Source: Alphaproteobacteria bacterium
Lineage (GTDB): Bacteria > Pseudomonadota > Alphaproteobacteria > Rs-D84
Reading direction: 5' to 3'
Assembly: GCA_016301865.1 (NCBI GenBank)
Contig: JAEDOP010000016.1
Span: 1 to 10,133 of the forward strand
DNA length: 10,133 bases
The notes beneath the pieces were generated by a model. The model was not told the DNA's origin, did not search any database, and was given only the letters and a program-made list of their open reading frames with translations. The position numbers and the translations under genes were made by a program. Shown piece by piece: positions 1 through 6,896 of this stretch; position 1 is the stretch's first letter; each line of letters opens with the position of its first letter.

Positions 1-121
1 AAAAATATGTGTTGATGGTTGTTTTTGCGCCTGTGTCATAAATAACACCCGTCAAGACCAGGGCACCGCACATCAGTACCATTAACAACAAACCCGATAA
101 AAACATTATCAACTTTTTCAT
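1..121 (-). CDS. Start of an unidentified membrane or exported protein, cut by the window edge
   Basis: Forty codons of a minus-strand frame beginning with ATG at 121-119 are visible; the rest lies beyond the left edge. The start has lysines at residues 2-3 followed by a long hydrophobic run (about residues 4-27), so it is a signal peptide or a first membrane anchor. No signal-peptidase site and no clear lipobox is obvious. The start codon shares one base with the stop of the preceding gene (TGATG), which implies translational coupling to the VirB8-like gene and membership of the same operon. In classical type IV secretion operons virB9 follows virB8, but 40 residues are too few to assign that. 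I do not recognise the product. Confidence 0.6.
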   Translation of the reverse strand, partial: MKKLIMFLSGLLLMVLMCGALVLTGVIYDTGAKTTINTYF

Positions 122-819
122 CAGTTCATCCGATATGCGTTAAAGTCCGCCACATAGTACCCCAATGTTTGTGGATATGCGTCTGTGTTACGTCCAACCG
201 TCGCATATGCCAATATTTCAATTGGTGCAGATTTGTTCGAAATAATTTTTGCACGAATTTGCCACGCTCCACCGTTCGGTAAGACTTCGCCAATTGGTAA
301 CATCTGGACAGATGACATATCAACGCGCCATGTTTCGCCATCCAGTATGCGCGCCTGATATTCAGGTTTGACAGTCGAATTAAAACGCGAAAACATATCG
401 TCACCCGTCAGGCAATATATACCACACGCACCCGTTTCAACGCCGGTCTTGTTTTCAGGGGTGCAATCGGCCGCGCGGTCGCATTTGTTCCAACGCGCGG
501 TGTTTAAATCTGTATTATCTGCAATCCAAAACCAGTTACGAATAAATTTTCCAATCACAGATTCTTGCAGTGTTTGGGTCGTGGACATTTCGCGCATTGC
601 GCCATGCTGGTGTCCGATGATTTCCCAGTTGCCTGTGATACCGTTAATCGATACTAAAAATGGGTGAACATGGACAGAACGCTGAACCCACAGTAATAAC
701 CCACACGAACATAATATCAGAAAAAATACCGTCATTATCGCAATAGACAATGTGCGGGACGACGCAATTCGCGGCCCCGCGGGAAATGTCGGTATGTTAA
801 ATTCGTCTGGATATCTCAA
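121..819 (-). CDS. VirB8-like bitopic inner-membrane protein, candidate type IV secretion component
   Basis: The 232-residue product has a short cytoplasmic tail, one membrane segment at about residues 24-46 and a long periplasmic domain. This architecture and length match VirB8, the inner-membrane scaffold of type IV secretion systems. After the membrane segment comes an HPFLVSINGITG stretch (52-63), then an aromatic helix (FIRNWFWI, 92-99), a wqiRA-type strand (186-190) and a terminal GYYVADFNAY (220-229), resembling the way VirB8 domains begin and finish. Four cysteines (113, 119, 132, 136) form an insert that could be disulfide-bonded, which is not typical of VirB8. The start is TTG at 819-817, about six bases after a GGGGGGAC Shine-Dalgarno sequence; no in-frame ATG is available before the membrane segment. 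It follows a lipoprotein gene by 39 bases and overlaps the next gene by one base. The VirB8 assignment is by appearance and gene order, not alignment. Confidence 0.5.
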   Translation of the reverse strand: MRYPDEFNIPTFPAGPRIASSRTLSIAIMTVFFLILCSCGLLLWVQRSVHVHPFLVSINGITGNWEIIGHQHGAMREMSTTQTLQESVIGKFIRNWFWIADNTDLNTARWNKCDRAADCTPENKTGVETGACGIYCLTGDDMFSRFNSTVKPEYQARILDGETWRVDMSSVQMLPIGEVLPNGGAWQIRAKIISNKSAPIEILAYATVGRNTDAYPQTLGYYVADFNAYRMN

Positions 820-858
820 AATTCTGTCCCCCCAGTTCCAGAATCAAGATTATTTATT

Positions 859-1005
859 TTAAGCCTGGTACACCATGATGCAGGCGCATGGACTTAATTT
901 CAATTCATTGTTGTCATAGCCAACACCAACCGGTTCGCGGTCGTAAACCTGGCCACAGCCGGCCAGCGCAATCGCAACCAAAACACCAAGAAATATTTTT
1001 TTCAT
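859..1005 (-). CDS. Small lipoprotein, VirB7-like
   Basis: This is a 48-residue protein with a clear lipoprotein signal: MKKIFLGVLVAIALAGC, with lipobox LAGC and lipidated Cys17. The mature peptide is only 32 residues and carries two further cysteines close together near the end (SPCACIMVYQ, residues 38-47). VirB7 proteins are lipoproteins of about this size that pair with VirB9 through a disulfide and sit directly upstream of virB8, and the gene here is followed 39 bases later by a VirB8-like gene. The AGGGGG Shine-Dalgarno sequence lies about seven bases before the ATG. A near-consensus promoter precedes it. Small lipoproteins evolve fast, so the VirB7 call rests on size, lipobox, cysteines and neighbours; an unrelated entericidin-like or secreton lipoprotein is possible. 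Confidence 0.65.
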   Translation of the reverse strand: MKKIFLGVLVAIALAGCGQVYDREPVGVGYDNNELKLSPCACIMVYQA

Positions 1006-1034
1006 GTGTATGTCCCCCTTTCCTGAATATTCAA

Positions 1035-1064
1035 ATTATACGCAATTTTTGCAATCCCCGTCAA
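1035..1064 (-). promoter_or_regulatory. Sigma-70-type promoter for the VirB7/VirB8-like cassette
   Basis: On the minus strand TTGACG (1064-1059) is followed after 18 bases by a perfect TATAAT (1040-1035). The expected transcript start is near 1028, about 23 bases before the lipoprotein ATG. The -35 box starts three bases beyond the bamA stop codon. No terminator is visible between bamA and this promoter, so read-through from the upstream operon is also possible. Confidence 0.75.
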
Positions 1065-1066
1065 GA

Positions 1067-3355
1067 CTAAAACTGGGTTTCGAACGATAACAAGAATCGC
1101 TGTTCACGGTCATAGTCGGTCATCTTTAACGGCCAGCCCCAACTGAAATTCATTGGGCCCATTGGTGTGTTCCAATAAATACCAACACCAACAGATGTGC
1201 GCCATGAATCATCGATATCATTTTTATATTGCGGTAAATGCATATTGGACGGATAATAATCTTCGGCGGCAGGTGGTTTGCCCAAAACACCATAGTCAAA
1301 GAATACAAAGCCTTTGACCTGGTATTCATCTGGGATGAAAATCGGGAAGTTCAACTGGGTCGAACCGTTTAATTTCCACAGACCACCAAGCGCATATGTT
1401 GTCATATACCAATTACGCGAACCAACGCCAGCCACGTCAAAACCGCGCAGGGATTCACCGCCCAAGAAATAGCGATAAACACGCGATACATAGTCGTCAT
1501 CCAAAGGCTGAATATAGCCAAAATCCAATGACGAACGCAGTTGCCAACGATCATCCCAGAATTTTACCATTCCAACAATATCTGCGTTATAGCGCATATA
1601 GGATTCTGTGCCACCAAAGCCTGTGTACGCAATCCCCAGGTTCGCAACAACACCGGTGTGCGTATTCTGGGCAAAGTTTGTGTCCAGGTTGTGATAGCGG
1701 AAATTTGTCCCCAGGGTGAACAGGGTTGCATCCTGCCAGCCATTGTCGGCCTGGATATCATAGTTCTGGTCAAAAGCGGCAGACAGGCGTACATTTTGTG
1801 TCCAATGGTCGGTCAGACGCCATCCCATGCGCCCCGCCACCGTTAAAGAATCACGGTCGTATCCAAAACCACCCAATGCCGAATAATTATACATTGTGTA
1901 AGACACATCAAATCCCGCCGACAGCGCACGCCCAAACAGGTATGGTTCGGTAAAACTGAACAGGGCCTGTTTCTGGTATTCGGCGATTGAACCGCGGATT
2001 TGGACAATTTGACCGCGCCCCATAAAGTTGTTTTCGGTTATGCCCGCGTCAACCATAAACCCGTTGATGTTTGACCAACCAAAACCACCCGACAGTTCAC
2101 CGGTGGGCTGTTCTTCGACACGAACATCAAGATTCATCATATTTGATTCCGCAACACGGGTTGGAACCATTTGGACGTCTTTGAAATAGCGGGTGCGCAT
2201 TAAACGCTGGCGTCCTTCTTCAATCGTTTGCAATGAAAATGGGTCGCCTGCGCGCATTGGCAACGACTGATAAATCACAGAATCAAACGTGCGGACATTG
2301 CCCAGGATGTTAATAGAATTCAGATAAATACGATTGGTCTTTTGTATTTTGAATACTAAATCAATCGTTTTATCGTCTGCGTTTTTTGTTGGCACAGGTT
2401 CAACATTAATAAACGCATAGCCATAATCGGCAACCGCACTGCGCAGCGCAGATAACGTTTCATCAACCATGTCCACATTGTATGTGTCGCCAGACGACAT
2501 CACAATCACGTCCATCAATTCGTCAGTCGGCACGTCCGGGAACGGATTGTCGATTGTCAATTTGCCAAAATCGTATTGGTCACCTTCGTCCACGGTGAAT
2601 ACAACCGAATAATACTGGCGATCAGGGGTAAATGTGCCGGATGTGTCCGTCACATTAAAATCAACATAGCCGTTACGCAAATAAAACTGGCGCAACATTT
2701 GACCGTCGTATTGGATACGGTCTTCGTCAAATGTATCAAATTGCGTCATAAAACGCCACCAGGCATGTTCACGCGACAAAATTTCACCACGCAGGGTGCG
2801 ATCGGAAAACTTTTTATTTCCTTCGAATTTTATGTCGGTTATCCAGGTTGGGTGCCCTTCGGTAATTTCATAGACAACGTTGACGCGATTGTCCGACAGT
2901 TCGATTTTTTGTGGTTCTATTTTTGTGCCAAAGTAACCCTGGCGTTGATAGACCGTCAACATACGCTGAACATCCGCGCCGATTGTGGCGGCGTCATAGG
3001 ATGCACGTTCGGCGGTGCGGATTTCTTTTTTTAAATCGTCGGTGGATACGGCATCATTGCCTTCGACTGTGACCATGTTAATAATCGGGGATTCGACGAC
3101 GTCAATCTTTAATACATTGCCCGACATGCGGACGTTTATTTTGGAAAAATAACCACTTTCCTGTAATTTTTTCGCGATTGCGTTCGTGCGTGATTCGCCG
3201 ACATTGTCACCAATTTTCACATCTGACAAAATACGAATTGATTCCGCATCCATACGCGTGTTACCCGATACGTCAATACGTGAAACAGTTGCCCCGAACG
3301 CAACGGGGGCAACAACAGACAACAATAATGCAAACAGTGATACTTTCTTCATCAT
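1067..3355 (-). CDS. bamA: Outer membrane protein assembly factor BamA
   Basis: BamA (Omp85 family) is the outer-membrane barrel that folds and inserts other beta-barrel proteins. The 762-residue product starts with a signal peptide (MMKKVSLFALLLSVVAPVAFG, cut near Gly21/Ala22). Five POTRA repeats follow, each opening with a strand such as VSRIDVSGN, INMVTVEGN, ITDIKFEGN, FGKLTIDNP and LNSINILGN, over roughly residues 24-421. The barrel fills about 430-762. The loop-6 motif appears as LRGF (636-639), the family's VRGF/Y motif. The protein ends in LSFETQF, with the terminal Phe expected of a beta-signal. The rseP stop is one base before tandem ATG codons at 3355 and 3352; the first is used here, but either fits. 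An earlier in-frame ATG at 3385 lies inside rseP and would spoil the signal peptide. Length and domain order are normal. Confidence 0.95.
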   Translation of the reverse strand: MMKKVSLFALLLSVVAPVAFGATVSRIDVSGNTRMDAESIRILSDVKIGDNVGESRTNAIAKKLQESGYFSKINVRMSGNVLKIDVVESPIINMVTVEGNDAVSTDDLKKEIRTAERASYDAATIGADVQRMLTVYQRQGYFGTKIEPQKIELSDNRVNVVYEITEGHPTWITDIKFEGNKKFSDRTLRGEILSREHAWWRFMTQFDTFDEDRIQYDGQMLRQFYLRNGYVDFNVTDTSGTFTPDRQYYSVVFTVDEGDQYDFGKLTIDNPFPDVPTDELMDVIVMSSGDTYNVDMVDETLSALRSAVADYGYAFINVEPVPTKNADDKTIDLVFKIQKTNRIYLNSINILGNVRTFDSVIYQSLPMRAGDPFSLQTIEEGRQRLMRTRYFKDVQMVPTRVAESNMMNLDVRVEEQPTGELSGGFGWSNINGFMVDAGITENNFMGRGQIVQIRGSIAEYQKQALFSFTEPYLFGRALSAGFDVSYTMYNYSALGGFGYDRDSLTVAGRMGWRLTDHWTQNVRLSAAFDQNYDIQADNGWQDATLFTLGTNFRYHNLDTNFAQNTHTGVVANLGIAYTGFGGTESYMRYNADIVGMVKFWDDRWQLRSSLDFGYIQPLDDDYVSRVYRYFLGGESLRGFDVAGVGSRNWYMTTYALGGLWKLNGSTQLNFPIFIPDEYQVKGFVFFDYGVLGKPPAAEDYYPSNMHLPQYKNDIDDSWRTSVGVGIYWNTPMGPMNFSWGWPLKMTDYDREQRFLLSFETQF

Positions 3356-3356
3356 T

Positions 3357-4424
3357 TTATAACCCAAATACACGTGCCAAATCATTCCACATTGTTAATA
3401 TAAACAGTCCCAGAATCAACACCCAGCCGCACATAATGGCGATTTCCATACCGCGCCCCTGCAATTTGCGACGGGTGATGCCTTCGATAATCAGAATTAA
3501 CAGGTATCCACCATCCAGCACCGGCAGCGGCAACAAATTTAATACACCTAAATTCACAGACAACAACGCAATCAATGCCAACAGGCTGAAAAATCCAGCG
3601 GCCATTGCCAGGCCTGAATACTGGGCAATCGTTATGAATGACCCCAACTGTTTCGACGAACGTTCGCCGGTGATAATCTGTTTTAACACAACGACCAGAG
3701 TTTTCGATTCATAATATGTTTTACGCGCGCCCGAATACATCGCACGGAACAGTCCCTGGGGTTTTGGGTCGGCACGACGCGCGCCGTCGGCAACCATGCC
3801 CCAACGTTCAGCCGGTGCTAATTTCACGTTTACCAATTCATCGCCACGAACAATCAGAACATCCGCGTCACGGTTTGAAGCCAATTCTTTGGCCAAGATT
3901 ACTTCGCCCCAATTGCTGATTTTTTCATCGTCAATGCGGACAATGGTGTCGCCTGGTTTTACACCGGCATTAAATGCAACGGATTCTTGGATAACCTGGC
4001 CGATGACGGGCAGTTGGGAATTGGCGACCAGACGTGGTTGGAACATAAACAGCGATGTGTAAATTATCCACGCCAATAAAAAGTTCATAAATACGCCCGC
4101 CCCAATAATTATAAACTGTTTCCAGGCGGGGGCAGATAAATAATGTCCCACCCGTTTGTCAGCCGGCAATTCGGCGTATTTTTTGCGGTTGAACATGTCT
4201 TCTTGGCCATAGATGGAAACATAGCCCCCCAATGGCAGGCATGCAATCTTCCACAACGTGCCACGTTTGTCGTGCCATTTTACAATCGCAGGGCCAAAAC
4301 CAATGGAAAAGGTATCAACACGCACCCCGGCCCAACGCGCCGCCAAAAAGTGCCCCAGTTCATGCACAAATACAACAACCCCAAGGACGATTAGCAATGC
4401 CAAAATCGTTAATAATACATGCAT
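3357..4424 (-). CDS. rseP: Site-2-type intramembrane zinc metalloprotease RseP
   Basis: This 355-residue inner-membrane protease belongs to the S2P family. In E. coli its homologue cleaves the anti-sigma factor RseA in the envelope stress response, and it also clears leftover signal peptides. The first membrane segment carries the zinc motif HELGH (residues 21-25). A single PDZ domain spans about 130-205 (GVKPGDTIVRIDDEKI is its core), fewer than the two PDZ domains of E. coli RseP but usual for alphaproteobacterial forms. The second catalytic motif LPVLDGG (300-306) supplies the third zinc ligand, Asp304. Hydrophobic segments lie near 1-20, 105-128, 275-298 and 328-346. An AAGGAAGGG Shine-Dalgarno sequence sits just before the ATG. 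The stop codon is one base from the bamA start and cdsA ends 28 bases upstream, so it is an operon member. Confidence 0.95.
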   Translation of the reverse strand: MHVLLTILALLIVLGVVVFVHELGHFLAARWAGVRVDTFSIGFGPAIVKWHDKRGTLWKIACLPLGGYVSIYGQEDMFNRKKYAELPADKRVGHYLSAPAWKQFIIIGAGVFMNFLLAWIIYTSLFMFQPRLVANSQLPVIGQVIQESVAFNAGVKPGDTIVRIDDEKISNWGEVILAKELASNRDADVLIVRGDELVNVKLAPAERWGMVADGARRADPKPQGLFRAMYSGARKTYYESKTLVVVLKQIITGERSSKQLGSFITIAQYSGLAMAAGFFSLLALIALLSVNLGVLNLLPLPVLDGGYLLILIIEGITRRKLQGRGMEIAIMCGWVLILGLFILTMWNDLARVFGL

Positions 4425-4452
4425 GTTTATACCCTTCCTTTACAATAATACT

Positions 4453-5097
4453 TTATAACATTATCAACCATACCAATGGCAGTACATAAATCCAGCCATC
4501 AAATCTGTCCAGGACGCCACCGTGCCCAGGCAAAATCGTGCCGAAATCTTTGATACCCATTTTACGTTTTAGCCAACTGGCGGTTAAATCACCGTATTGG
4601 GATAACAAAGAAACACTGATACCAATCCACATTAGTTGTGGCATAAATGTGTCCGCCCCCAACAGGCCGTACATTACACCTGCAAATGTACCACAGATAA
4701 TGCCCGCAATCTGGCCCGACCAGGTTTTGCCCGATGACAGACGTTCCCACATCTTGTCCCCGCCAATCAGACGACCAAACAGCCATGCGCCAATGTCCGC
4801 CGAACAGATTATCATCAACATTAATAAAATAATCCATGGACGCGCACCAACAACATTAATTGCCGCCAACATCACAAACAGCCAAACAAAAAATCCACCA
4901 AACGATAACCAATTCGTACGCAGGATATCGTTGGACGCACGACGCAGACATAAAATGTATTCTGCAATCATTGCCAAAACAACGATAATGCCCAAAATAC
5001 GCACCGCAGGCAATCCAAAGTATTCAGCCAGTGCCGCCAGTGCCGCAATAATCGCCATAACCGCACCGACAATGATTCTTTGTTTTGTATTCGACAT
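4453..5097 (-). CDS. cdsA: Phosphatidate cytidylyltransferase CdsA
   Basis: CdsA makes CDP-diacylglycerol from phosphatidic acid and CTP, the branch point for membrane phospholipids. The 214-residue product is mostly hydrophobic, with about six or seven membrane helices. It carries the family signature near the C terminus: GDLTASWLKR (169-178) followed by IKDFGTILPGHGGVLDR.D (182-200), including the acidic residues Asp170, Asp197 and Asp200. The upstream ADIGAWLFGR (100-109) and SSGKTWSG (121-128) blocks are also present. At 214 residues it is shorter than E. coli CdsA (about 285) through loss of N-terminal membrane segments, as in other compact alphaproteobacterial forms. An AGGGG Shine-Dalgarno sequence lies at the end of uppS, and the ATG is three bases after the uppS stop. 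dxr, the usual downstream neighbour, is missing; rseP follows instead. Confidence 0.93.
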   Translation of the reverse strand: MSNTKQRIIVGAVMAIIAALAALAEYFGLPAVRILGIIVVLAMIAEYILCLRRASNDILRTNWLSFGGFFVWLFVMLAAINVVGARPWIILLMLMIICSADIGAWLFGRLIGGDKMWERLSSGKTWSGQIAGIICGTFAGVMYGLLGADTFMPQLMWIGISVSLLSQYGDLTASWLKRKMGIKDFGTILPGHGGVLDRFDGWIYVLPLVWLIML

Positions 5098-5100
5098 AAT

Positions 5101-5868
5101 TTACCCCTGTTTCTTTTTACCCAGATAGTTTGCCTTTTTACCGCCGCCAAAACGACGATTGCGTTTGGCAAATTCATCCAAAACATTTTGCCAACCGCGT
5201 TCATTACGAACTAAATCAGGCCAATGTTCGGGAACAAATAATAATTCTGCATACGCTAATTTCCACAGCAAGAAATTAGAAATACGGTTTTCGTTACTGG
5301 TGCGCACCACCAAATCAATTGGCAACAGGTCACCCGTATCCAGATATGTTTCAAATGTTTCCAGTGTTACAGGTTCGCCCGCCGCAATTGCCGCATTTAC
5401 CGCATCTACGATTTCCTGTTGCCCACCATAGTTCACAGCAAACGCAACTGTGCCACCAGTGTTTTCGGCGGTTCTTTCTTCTAATTCATCGCACAGCGCA
5501 GCCAATTTTTCTGGCAACCTGTCGCGCGATCCAATCACGCGGCAACGAATGTTTTTTTCCAGTGCGTGTTCCATATTCTTGGTCAATTCCGTATAGAACA
5601 AGTCCATAAGGAAATTAACTTCGTCCGTGGAACGATTCCAGTTTTCCGTAGAAAAACAAAAGAACGTTATCGTCGAAACACCACGCGCAAAAAACCAATC
5701 GACCAAATTTTCAAAGTTTGCAATGCCGGCCTGGTGCCCCATCAACGGTGGCAGACCACGCATTTCCGCCCAACGACGATTACCATCACAAATAAATGCG
5801 ATATGCTGGGGCACTTTGCCAGATGTGGCAACAGCAGGTGCTGTTTTTTTCTTGAATAATTTTAACAT
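5101..5868 (-). CDS. uppS: Undecaprenyl diphosphate synthase (cis-prenyltransferase)
   Basis: This enzyme extends farnesyl diphosphate with eight isopentenyl units in cis to give the lipid carrier of cell-wall and O-antigen synthesis. The 255-residue protein shows all the family blocks. CDGNRRWA (27-34) contains the catalytic Asp28. FCFSTENWNR lies at about 69-78, and NYGGQQEIVDA in the middle. Near residue 200 is VVRTSNENRISNFLLW, followed by AYAELLF, the diphosphate-binding region. The E. coli motif is DGNGRWA; the Arg in place of Gly also occurs in other cis-prenyltransferases and is not evidence of lost function. The C terminus is basic (GKKANYLGKKKQG). The ATG is 20 bases after the frr stop, with only a weak GGGAA ribosome site, suggesting translation depends partly on frr. 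It supplies the lipid arm of the same envelope operon. Confidence 0.95.
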   Translation of the reverse strand: MLKLFKKKTAPAVATSGKVPQHIAFICDGNRRWAEMRGLPPLMGHQAGIANFENLVDWFFARGVSTITFFCFSTENWNRSTDEVNFLMDLFYTELTKNMEHALEKNIRCRVIGSRDRLPEKLAALCDELEERTAENTGGTVAFAVNYGGQQEIVDAVNAAIAAGEPVTLETFETYLDTGDLLPIDLVVRTSNENRISNFLLWKLAYAELLFVPEHWPDLVRNERGWQNVLDEFAKRNRRFGGGKKANYLGKKKQG

Positions 5869-5888
5869 AGCATTCCCGATTGCTTAGA

Positions 5889-6449
5889 TTAAACAGACAT
5901 AATGTCGGCTTCTTTTTCACGTGCCAGGGCGTCAACCTCGGCCCCACGTTTATCAAAGACCTTTTGAATGTCATCTTCGAATTTACGTTGGTCGTCTTCG
6001 GAAATTTCTTTGTCAATGACGGCACGTTTGATTTTACCCATTGCATCCTGGCGGATATTGCGCATGGAAATCTTGGCCTCTTCGGCGTATTTACCGGCAA
6101 CCTTGGTCAATTCGCGGCGACGTTCTTCGGTAAGTGGTGGCATGTTCAGGCGAATTACACCACCCGCCGTCATCGGGTTCAGCCCCAGGCCCGAATCGCG
6201 TATCGCCTTTTCAACCGCGGGGGCATTAGTAATATCCCAAACCGTTACGGATAAAGTTTGGTTGTCAGGGGTCGAAACTGTCGCAACCTGATTAACCGGC
6301 ATTTCAGAGCCGTAAACCGGCACACGCACCGCGTCCAGCAAATGTACGGACGCACGCCCAGTACGCAAACCTGCGTATTCATTCTTTAAAACTTCCAGTG
6401 TTTGGGCCGTTTTCTGGTCAACCTCGGCCTTTAATAATTGATAGTCCAT
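5889..6449 (-). CDS. frr: Ribosome recycling factor
   Basis: RRF works with EF-G to split the post-termination ribosome. The product is 186 residues, the standard family size, all-helical and charged, with the conserved LRTGRAS block (28-34), the PLTEERRRELTK segment (105-116) and the MRNIRQDAMGKIK hinge-proximal helix (129-141). The start chosen is ATG at 6449-6447, because an AAGGAGA Shine-Dalgarno sequence lies seven bases upstream; a longer in-frame start at 6485 would add twelve residues with no family match. In most Alphaproteobacteria pyrH precedes frr. Here frr opens the operon and is divergent from two tRNA genes. Confidence 0.96.
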   Translation of the reverse strand: MDYQLLKAEVDQKTAQTLEVLKNEYAGLRTGRASVHLLDAVRVPVYGSEMPVNQVATVSTPDNQTLSVTVWDITNAPAVEKAIRDSGLGLNPMTAGGVIRLNMPPLTEERRRELTKVAGKYAEEAKISMRNIRQDAMGKIKRAVIDKEISEDDQRKFEDDIQKVFDKRGAEVDALAREKEADIMSV

Positions 6450-6475
6450 ATAGAGTCTCCTTAAAGTACAGAAAA

Positions 6476-6505
6476 AGATTAGCAAATTGATTTGACATTT
6501 GGCAA
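6476..6505 (-). promoter_or_regulatory. Candidate promoter for the frr-uppS-cdsA-rseP-bamA operon
   Basis: On the minus strand TTGCCA (6505-6500) and TAATCT (6481-6476) are separated by 18 bases, placing a transcript start about 20 bases before the frr ribosome site. Its -35 half lies inside the spacer of the divergent tRNA promoter, so the two RNA polymerase footprints would overlap. Confidence 0.5.
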
Positions 6506-6520
6506 GAAGAAATATAGAAT
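6492..6520 (+). promoter_or_regulatory. Sigma-70-type promoter for the tRNA-Ala/tRNA-His unit
   Basis: A perfect TTGACA (6492-6497) is followed after 17 bases by TAGAAT (6515-6520). The stretch after the -10 is GC-rich (GTCGGCGC, 6523-6530). Such discriminators are typical of stable-RNA promoters under stringent control in Proteobacteria. The likely transcript start is near 6527. Confidence 0.75.
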
Positions 6521-6531
6521 ATGTCGGCGCA

Positions 6532-6546
6532 TGGGGTTGTAGCTCA
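6532..6546 (+). repeat. 15-base duplicate of the tRNA-Ala 5' end
   Basis: The bases TGGGGTTGTAGCTCA occur here and again at 6596-6610, where they are the first bases of tRNA-Ala plus one upstream base. The copies are offset by 64 bases and identity stops at the D-loop. The intervening sequence contains two small hairpins: CTGTGC/GCACAG (6551-6565, loop ATA), and a weaker one around TTAGG/CCTGA (6573-6588). It does not complete a tRNA cloverleaf. It is probably a truncated duplication lying in the leader of the tRNA precursor. Confidence 0.7.
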
Positions 6547-6596
6547 TCCGTCTGTGCATAGCACAGCCGAGATTAGGTGCAAGCCTGAAGTATAGT

Positions 6597-6672
6597 GGGG
6601 TTGTAGCTCAGTTGGTAGAGCACTTGCATGGCATGCAAGGGGTCGTCGGTTCGAGTCCGATCAGCTCCACCA
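6597..6672 (+). tRNA. tRNA-Ala, anticodon GGC
   Basis: The acceptor GGGGTTG (6597-6603) pairs with CAGCTCC (6662-6668), including the G3:U70 wobble that is the alanine identity element. The D arm is GCTC/GAGC. The anticodon stem CTTGC/GCAAG carries the loop ATGGCAT with anticodon GGC, and the T arm is GTCGG-TTCGAGT-CCGAT. The discriminator A73 and an encoded CCA (6670-6672) complete it. Confidence 0.97.
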
Positions 6673-6694
6673 CGAATTTTGAAAGATTCAGTAT

Positions 6695-6772
6695 GGCGGA
6701 TATAGCTCAGTTGGTTAGAGCGTTGGTTTGTGGTACCAAATGTCGCCGGTTCGAGTCCGGTTATCCGCCCCA
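6695..6772 (+). tRNA. tRNA-His, anticodon GTG
   Basis: The acceptor GCGGATA (6696-6702) pairs with TATCCGC (6762-6768). An extra G at 6695 sits opposite the discriminator C (6769), the genomically encoded G-1:C73 pair that identifies histidine tRNAs. The anticodon stem TTGGT/ACCAA holds the loop TTGTGGT with anticodon GTG. The T arm GCCGG-TTCGAGT-CCGGT and an encoded CCA (6770-6772) are present. It starts 22 bases after tRNA-Ala and is co-transcribed with it. Confidence 0.97.
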
Positions 6773-6781
6773 TTAATAAAT

Positions 6782-6802
6782 GTCCCTTTTGGGGCGTTTT
6801 TT
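6782..6802 (+). terminator. Intrinsic terminator of the tRNA unit
   Basis: A five-pair hairpin GTCCC-TTTT-GGGGC (6782-6795, one G:U pair) is followed by G and six T residues, nine bases after the tRNA-His CCA. The next promoter begins directly after it. Confidence 0.8.
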
Positions 6803-6803
6803 G

Positions 6804-6832
6804 TTGAAAAAATTCGTATATTATGGTATAAT
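6804..6832 (+). promoter_or_regulatory. Consensus promoter driving the MuF/GH108 gene leader
   Basis: TTGAAA (6804-6809), a 17-base spacer and a perfect TATAAT (6827-6832) make one of the strongest promoter matches in the window. Transcription should start near 6839, giving a leader of about 70 bases before the ATG at 6910. That leader contains two terminator-like hairpins. Confidence 0.8.
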
Positions 6833-6847
6833 ATACGCCAACAGACG

Positions 6848-6869
6848 GACGACATCGGTCGTCTTTTTT
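6848..6869 (+). terminator. Leader hairpin 1, intrinsic terminator-like
   Basis: A perfect six-pair stem GACGAC-ATCG-GTCGTC (6848-6863) is followed by six T residues (6864-6869). It begins only about ten bases after the predicted transcript start, so it would release an RNA of about 30 bases or act as an attenuator or 5' stabilising hairpin. Confidence 0.7.
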
Positions 6870-6873
6870 ATTG

Positions 6874-6896
6874 CCCGCACACGCGGGTGTTTTTTT
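6874..6896 (+). terminator. Leader hairpin 2, intrinsic terminator-like
   Basis: A five-pair GC-only stem CCCGC-ACAC-GCGGG (6874-6887) is followed by TG and seven T residues (6890-6896). It ends just before the GGGGGAAG ribosome binding site of the next gene. Together with hairpin 1 it forms a tandem pair between promoter and coding region. Confidence 0.7.

Noticed and set aside
126..404. Minus-strand frame of 92 codons overlapping the VirB8-like gene
   Set aside because: It lies in a different frame of the same strand as the better supported 232-residue gene and shows no protein features.
2576..3034. Plus-strand frame of 152 codons opposite bamA
   Set aside because: Shadow of bamA with no ribosome site or family resemblance; the same holds for the other long plus-strand frames opposite rseP, cdsA, uppS and frr.
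5771..5793. DGNRRWA in UppS instead of DGNGRWA as a possible active-site change
   Set aside because: Arg at this position is found in other cis-prenyltransferases and all catalytic blocks are intact.
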